Of a DNA stretch of 8,646 nucleotides, positions 5,279 through 8,646 are shown one piece after another. Where the stretch lies: NCBI GenBank assembly GCA_900554535.1, contig USIA01000072.1, forward strand, positions 1-8,646. The letters are read 5' to 3'. The stretch's first letter is position 1, and every line of letters starts with the position of its first letter. The translations under genes and the position numbers were made by a program. The notes below the pieces were generated by a model, which was given only the letters and a program-made list of their open reading frames with translations, searched no databases and was not told where the DNA came from. The stretch is from an uncultured Oscillospiraceae bacterium (GTDB lineage: Bacteria > Bacillota > Clostridia > Oscillospirales > Acutalibacteraceae).

Positions 5279-6542
5279 ATGAAAACATCCAAAAAAGTGC
5301 TTGCCACTCTGCTTGCCGCAGGTATGGCGTTGTGTATGTTTACAGGCTGCGATACCGCGACTACTACCAGCACCGGAAACCAGCTTGCGTGCAGATCCCG
5401 CGACTCCTCCCGCCCCGGGCGGGGCTGCCGCTTCCACTGCTGCGGCGACCGGTGGCAAGGTTGTAAAGATCGGTGTTTATGAGCCCGCTTCCGGCGACAA
5501 CGGTGCCGGCGGCAAACAGGAGACCCTGGGCATCCAGTACGCCAACAAGACCCAGCCTACTGTAGAGATCGGCGGCGAGACTTATACGGTTCAGCTCGAT
5601 ATCGTGGACAATCAGTCCTCCAACGATAAGGGCCCTTCTGCTGCACAGCAGCTGGTTTCTGACGGTGTATCCGTGGTGCTTGGCTCTTATGGCTCCGGCG
5701 TTTCTATCGCTGCTTCGGATGTCTTTAAAAACGGCGGTGTGGCTGCCATTGGCATTACCTGCACCAACCCACAGGTCACGGAAGGCAACGACCACTACTT
5801 CCGCATCTGCTTCCTGGATCCTTTCCAGGGCACTGTTCTTGCCAACTATGCTTACTCAAAGCTGGGTGTCAAGAAGGCCTACTGCCTGTCCAAGCTGGGC
5901 GACGACTACTCTGCTGGCCTGTGCAACTACTTTAAGCAAGCCTTCACCAAACTGGGCGGTCAGGTGATCGAGGAATCCTTCCCCGAAGGCAACTCCGACT
6001 TTACCTCTTATGTAACCAGTGCGAAAAACCAGGGCTGCGACGTGTTCTTCTCCCCTGTCTCCACGGAGGCCGCTGCCAACATCATTGAGCAGGCTTCCGC
6101 ACAGGGGCTGAACATGCCGATTTTGGCTGGCGACACTTGGGATTCCAACGTGATTACGAATGCGGCCAAGGGCAAGAATGTCAATATCTGCATCGACACC
6201 TTCTATCAGGAGGGCGGCAATGCAGACTTCGATAAGGGCTTCAAGGCGTACCTGAACTCCGATTCCACCGCGCTGGCCAACAACGGCGGCAATGACATGG
6301 TGGCCGCTGTGTCTGCCATGGGCTATGATGCTTACTTTGTAGCATTGGAGGCGCTGAAGTCTGCGGGTAGTACGGACGCTGCTGCCGTAAAGGCTGCGCT
6401 CCCCTCGGTCAAATATAGCGGCGTCACCGGTGAGATCTCCTTCAACGACTCCGGCGATGCAAAGCGCGACACCGCTTATGTCAAGAAGGTCAACACTCAA
6501 ACCGGTACTTGGGACTTCGTGACAGAGCAGAAGGTAAGCTGA
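5279..6542 (+). CDS. livK: Branched-chain amino-acid ABC transporter, binding lipoprotein (frameshifted)
   Basis: Extracytoplasmic binding protein of the Liv type (periplasmic-binding-protein type 1 fold), which captures leucine, isoleucine or valine, or related amino acids, for LivHM. The ATG at 5279 follows AAGGAG and AGGAG (5261-5272). It encodes a lipoprotein signal, MKTSKKVLATLLAAGMALCM then FTGC, with lipidated C24. The reading frame then shifts by +1 near 5390. Dropping T5390 joins TSTGNQLA to ADPATPPAPGG, a normal Pro/Ala-rich lipoprotein linker, and gives a 420-residue protein of usual length. After the break: KIGVYEPASGDNGAGG, the QLVSDGVSVVLGSYGSG segment, FRICFLDPFQG and YFVALEALKSAG, all as in the family. 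The downstream frame has no start with a ribosome binding site, so without correction or frameshifting the gene is broken. A sequence error is the simplest explanation. livH follows 150 bases later. Confidence 0.9.
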
Positions 6543-6562
6543 GCTGCGAATCTCGGATTGAT

Positions 6563-6591
6563 GCCGGAGACTCTGCGGGGTTTCCGGCTTT
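6563..6591 (+). terminator. Intercistronic hairpin, likely leaky terminator
   Basis: An 11-base-pair stem (6563-6573 with 6578-6588, two G-U pairs) has the tight loop TGCG and is followed by only three T. Located 20 bases after livK, it would end part of the transcripts or block 3' exonucleases. Either would give more binding protein than permease, as is usual in such operons. Confidence 0.65.
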
Positions 6592-6622
6592 CCCTTGGAG
6601 GTATTTCCCCCACATTTTGTTT

Positions 6623-6669
6623 GGGCTGCCCCGAAAGGCACCGGCCAATGGGTCCTTTCGAGACAGCTC
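6623..6669 (+). promoter_or_regulatory. Long hairpin just before livH
   Basis: GGGCTG (6623-6628) pairs with CAGCTC (6664-6669). After a 3x3 internal loop, CGAAAGG (6632-6638) pairs with CCTTTCG (6654-6660), and ACC pairs with GGT around the loop GGCCAATG. It ends nine bases before the livH ribosome binding site and has no T run, so it is more likely a processing or stability element than a terminator. Confidence 0.5.
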
Positions 6670-6692
6670 AATTTGATTAAGGAGGTTTATCC

Positions 6693-7607
6693 ATGAGCGT
6701 TGTTCTTCCCTATTTGCTGTCGGGAATCTCCGTGGGCGGCCAGTATGCGTTGATTGCCATCGGCTATACCATGGTTTACGGGATCCTGCGGCTGATTAAC
6801 TTTGCCCATGGCGATGTATTCATGGTGGCCGGCGTCATGATGATCTATCTGTCTGCCTCTCTGCCCTTGTACATTGCCATACCGCTGGTGCTAGTCCTGA
6901 CGGCTGTCATCGGCTTTGTCATTGAGCGCGTGGCCTATAAGCCGCTGCGTTCGGCGCCCCGTATGTCTATCATGATCTCTGCCGTCGGCGTGAGCTATCT
7001 GCTCCAGAATCTGGCGGCTTACATCACCGGCGGCCTGGCACAGCAATATCCCACAATTCCACTGATCTCTCAATCCGTCACCATCGGCCCTGCCACCACC
7101 AAGATGGTTACGCTGGTAACGCCCTTCCTGGTGATTGCGCTTGTGGTCGCCCTGGTTCTGCTGCTCAACCATACCAAGATCGGCATGGCCATGCGTGCCG
7201 TATCCAGGGACTATGACACTGCCCAGCTGATGGGCATTCGCATCAATGTGGTTATCAGTGTGACCTTTGTCATCGGCTCCTTCCTGGCGGCGGTGGGCTC
7301 GGTGCTCTATTTCACCAATTATACGGCCGTTACGTATACTTCCGGCGCTATGCCTGGCCTGAAGGCTTTTGTGGCAGCTGTCTTTGGCGGCATTGGCTCC
7401 ATACCCGGAGCGGTGATCGGCGCGTTTATCATCGGCATCTGCGAGAACATTGTCAAAGGGCTGGAATCGATGCTGGGTGTGGTTGGCATTAACCTGAATC
7501 TGGGACTTGCCACCTTCTCGGATGCGGTGACCTTTGCGCTGCTCATTATTATCCTTGTGGCCAAGCCCACCGGCCTGTTCGGGGAAAAGGTCACGGAGAA
7601 AGTGTGA
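6693..7607 (+). CDS. livH: Branched-chain amino-acid ABC transporter permease LivH
   Basis: One of the two membrane subunits (304 residues) that form the channel of the Liv importer, in the BPD_transp_2 family. The N-terminus shows the LivH hallmark GGQYALIAIGYTMVYGILRL followed by INFAHGDVFM (15-44). Hydrophobic segments recur through the chain (about 20-30, 57-78, 92-110, 140-158, 185-206, 224-250 and 275-292). The cytoplasmic coupling loop that contacts the ATPase is MRAVSRDYDTAQLMGI (167-182). FGGIGSIPGAVIGA (231-244) is also conserved. The start ATG has TAAGGAGG (6678-6685) 7 bases upstream. livM begins 10 bases after the stop, with its ribosome binding site overlapping the livH TGA. The genes for the ATPases (livG, livF) presumably lie beyond the window. 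Confidence 0.96.
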   Translation: MSVVLPYLLSGISVGGQYALIAIGYTMVYGILRLINFAHGDVFMVAGVMMIYLSASLPLYIAIPLVLVLTAVIGFVIERVAYKPLRSAPRMSIMISAVGVSYLLQNLAAYITGGLAQQYPTIPLISQSVTIGPATTKMVTLVTPFLVIALVVALVLLLNHTKIGMAMRAVSRDYDTAQLMGIRINVVISVTFVIGSFLAAVGSVLYFTNYTAVTYTSGAMPGLKAFVAAVFGGIGSIPGAVIGAFIIGICENIVKGLESMLGVVGINLNLGLATFSDAVTFALLIIILVAKPTGLFGEKVTEKV

Positions 7608-7617
7608 GGTGTGCTCT

Positions 7618-8646
7618 ATGAAGAATCTTGAAACCAAGCGTGGCCGCCTCATTACTGCTGCCATTGTTTTGGGTGTATTTTTGTTTGTTGGGATTGCGGA
7701 GAAGGTGGCGCCTGCTTCCTGGAATATGTTATTTATGGTGCTGAAAAAGGGAGCGATTTACACGCTGATCGCCGTCTCTATGAACCTGCTGAATGGCTTT
7801 ACTGGCCTGTTCTCTCTGGGCCAGGCGGGCTTCATGCTGATAGGCGCCTACACCTATGGCATTTTCACCATTCCTGTGGCAGAGCGCGCCTCGGTCTATC
7901 AGTATTTTGGCGGTGGCGTGGTCCAGTTTGCCCTGCCGGTGCCGATTGCGCTGATTCTGGCGGGTCTGGTGGCGGCAATCTTTGCGTTCCTCATCGGCCT
8001 GCCCGTGCTGCGGCTCAAGAGCGACTATTTGGCCATCGCCACGCTGGGCTTTGCGGAGATCATCCGGGCTGTGTTCCAGTGGAATGTGCTGGGTCCTTTG
8101 ACCAATGGCTCCAATCTGCTGCGGAAGTTCCCGGTATTCCAGTCCACCCTGGCCTATTTCATCGTGGTGGGCATCTGTGTGGCCATTATTCTGCTGCTGA
8201 TCAACTCCTCCTATGGGCGGGCCTTTAAGGCCATCCGGGAGGATGAGATCGCCGCAGAAGCCATGGGCATCAATTTGGCCCGGCACAAAATGCTTTCCTT
8301 CTGCATTTCTTCGTTTTTTGCCGGCATCGGCGGCGCACTGCTGGCGATGTATCAAACCTCGGTGCAGGCGGCCATCTTCAAGTCTTCCATGACCTATGAG
8401 ATCCTGCTGATTGTGGTGATCGGCGGCATCGGCTCCATCTCCGGCAGCATCCTGGCTTCCTTCCTGTACATCGCCTGCAGCGAATGGTGGCTCCGGTTTT
8501 TGGACCAGGAAACCATTCTCACTCCGACAGGCCGCACCCAATTCATTGTCGTTATGGCCGTCATTTTTGTCATTCTCCTGGCGATGATGGTCTATCGGCT
8601 GGGGGGGGGGGAAGGGGAAAACGAAAGGGGGCACGGTTCTCTACAT
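7618..8646 (+). CDS. livM: Branched-chain amino-acid ABC transporter permease LivM (3' truncated by window edge)
   Basis: The second permease of the Liv importer; it runs open for 343 codons to the right edge without a stop. The N-terminal membrane segment (about 12-25) precedes the LivM signature MNLLNGFTGLFSLGQAGFML (55-74). Next come LPVLRLKSDYLAIATLGFAE (about 128-147), the coupling loop FKAIREDEIAAEAMGI (202-217) and GGIGSISGSILASF (about 269-282). The ATG at 7618 is 6 bases after TGAGGTG, which overlaps the livH stop. Up to about residue 327 (MMVYR) it is normal. Afterwards the translation becomes Gly/Glu-rich, following an 11-G run, instead of the expected R-x-G-I-M-G type ending. The end is therefore either low-quality sequence or a frameshift. 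Confidence 0.94.
   Translation, partial: MKNLETKRGRLITAAIVLGVFLFVGIAEKVAPASWNMLFMVLKKGAIYTLIAVSMNLLNGFTGLFSLGQAGFMLIGAYTYGIFTIPVAERASVYQYFGGGVVQFALPVPIALILAGLVAAIFAFLIGLPVLRLKSDYLAIATLGFAEIIRAVFQWNVLGPLTNGSNLLRKFPVFQSTLAYFIVVGICVAIILLLINSSYGRAFKAIREDEIAAEAMGINLARHKMLSFCISSFFAGIGGALLAMYQTSVQAAIFKSSMTYEILLIVVIGGIGSISGSILASFLYIACSEWWLRFLDQETILTPTGRTQFIVVMAVIFVILLAMMVYRLGGGEGENERGHGSLH
8601..8611 (+). repeat. Eleven-G homopolymer in livM 3' end
   Basis: A run of 11 G, followed by further G-rich runs up to 8631, sits where the livM product departs from its family. At a sequence end this looks like a base-calling artefact; a slippage-prone tract in the cell is the alternative. Confidence 0.8.

Noticed and set aside
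5301..5390. TTG at 5301 as start of the binding protein in the downstream frame
   Set aside because: No ribosome binding site and no signal peptide in that frame; the true signal peptide starts at 5279 in the other frame.
5856..8634. Long minus-strand frames opposite livK, livH and livM
   Set aside because: Shadows of the conserved transporter genes; His, Gln and Asp-rich products typical of antisense frames.

Overview
The window reads as chromosomal DNA of an anaerobic, spore-forming Firmicute, most likely a gut clostridium of the Ruminococcaceae/Oscillospiraceae type. This is inferred from strong Shine-Dalgarno sites, sigma-A promoters, a clostridial-type etfBA pair, a cwlJ-gerQ spore germination pair and CodY-like operators. 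No rRNA, tRNA, CRISPR array or intact transposase was found.

Layout. Positions 1-623 hold no intact gene: there is a degraded minus-strand reading frame (about 280-579) and an imperfect inverted repeat (495-587) that look like debris of a mobile or lost element. A sigma-A promoter (624-652) drives a monocistronic ferritin (715-1227). A bidirectional terminator (1310-1349) separates it from the convergent etfB-etfA operon (minus strand, 3192 to 1368), which has a near-consensus promoter (3277-3305). Upstream of that promoter are a perfect 15/15 CodY box (3389-3403) and a 12/15 copy (3320-3334). Between the etf promoter and the next gene lies a gene-poor, structured stretch (about 3404-3718) that may be a dispersed repeat. 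A plausible sigma-E promoter, a hairpin and a strong ribosome binding site then lead into cwlJ, whose family-consistent start is ATC rather than ATG. It is followed by gerQ and a strong terminator (4717-4746).

After a regulatory intergenic region (4747-5278) comes a branched-chain amino-acid ABC transporter operon: livK (lipoprotein binding protein, with a one-base frameshift just after the signal peptide), two stacked hairpins, livH, and livM running off the right edge. The final 46 bases of livM are G-rich, contain an 11-G run and no longer match the family, so they may be poor-quality sequence.

How the genes relate. Ferritin stores iron and limits Fenton chemistry. EtfAB carries electrons between acyl-CoA dehydrogenase-type enzymes and other carriers, as in amino-acid or butyrate fermentation. 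LivKHM imports leucine, isoleucine and valine, which are CodY effectors. CodY-like motifs upstream of both etfBA and liv suggest, but do not prove, a shared nutrient-responsive control. CwlJ and GerQ act together in spore cortex breakdown and belong to a separate sporulation programme.
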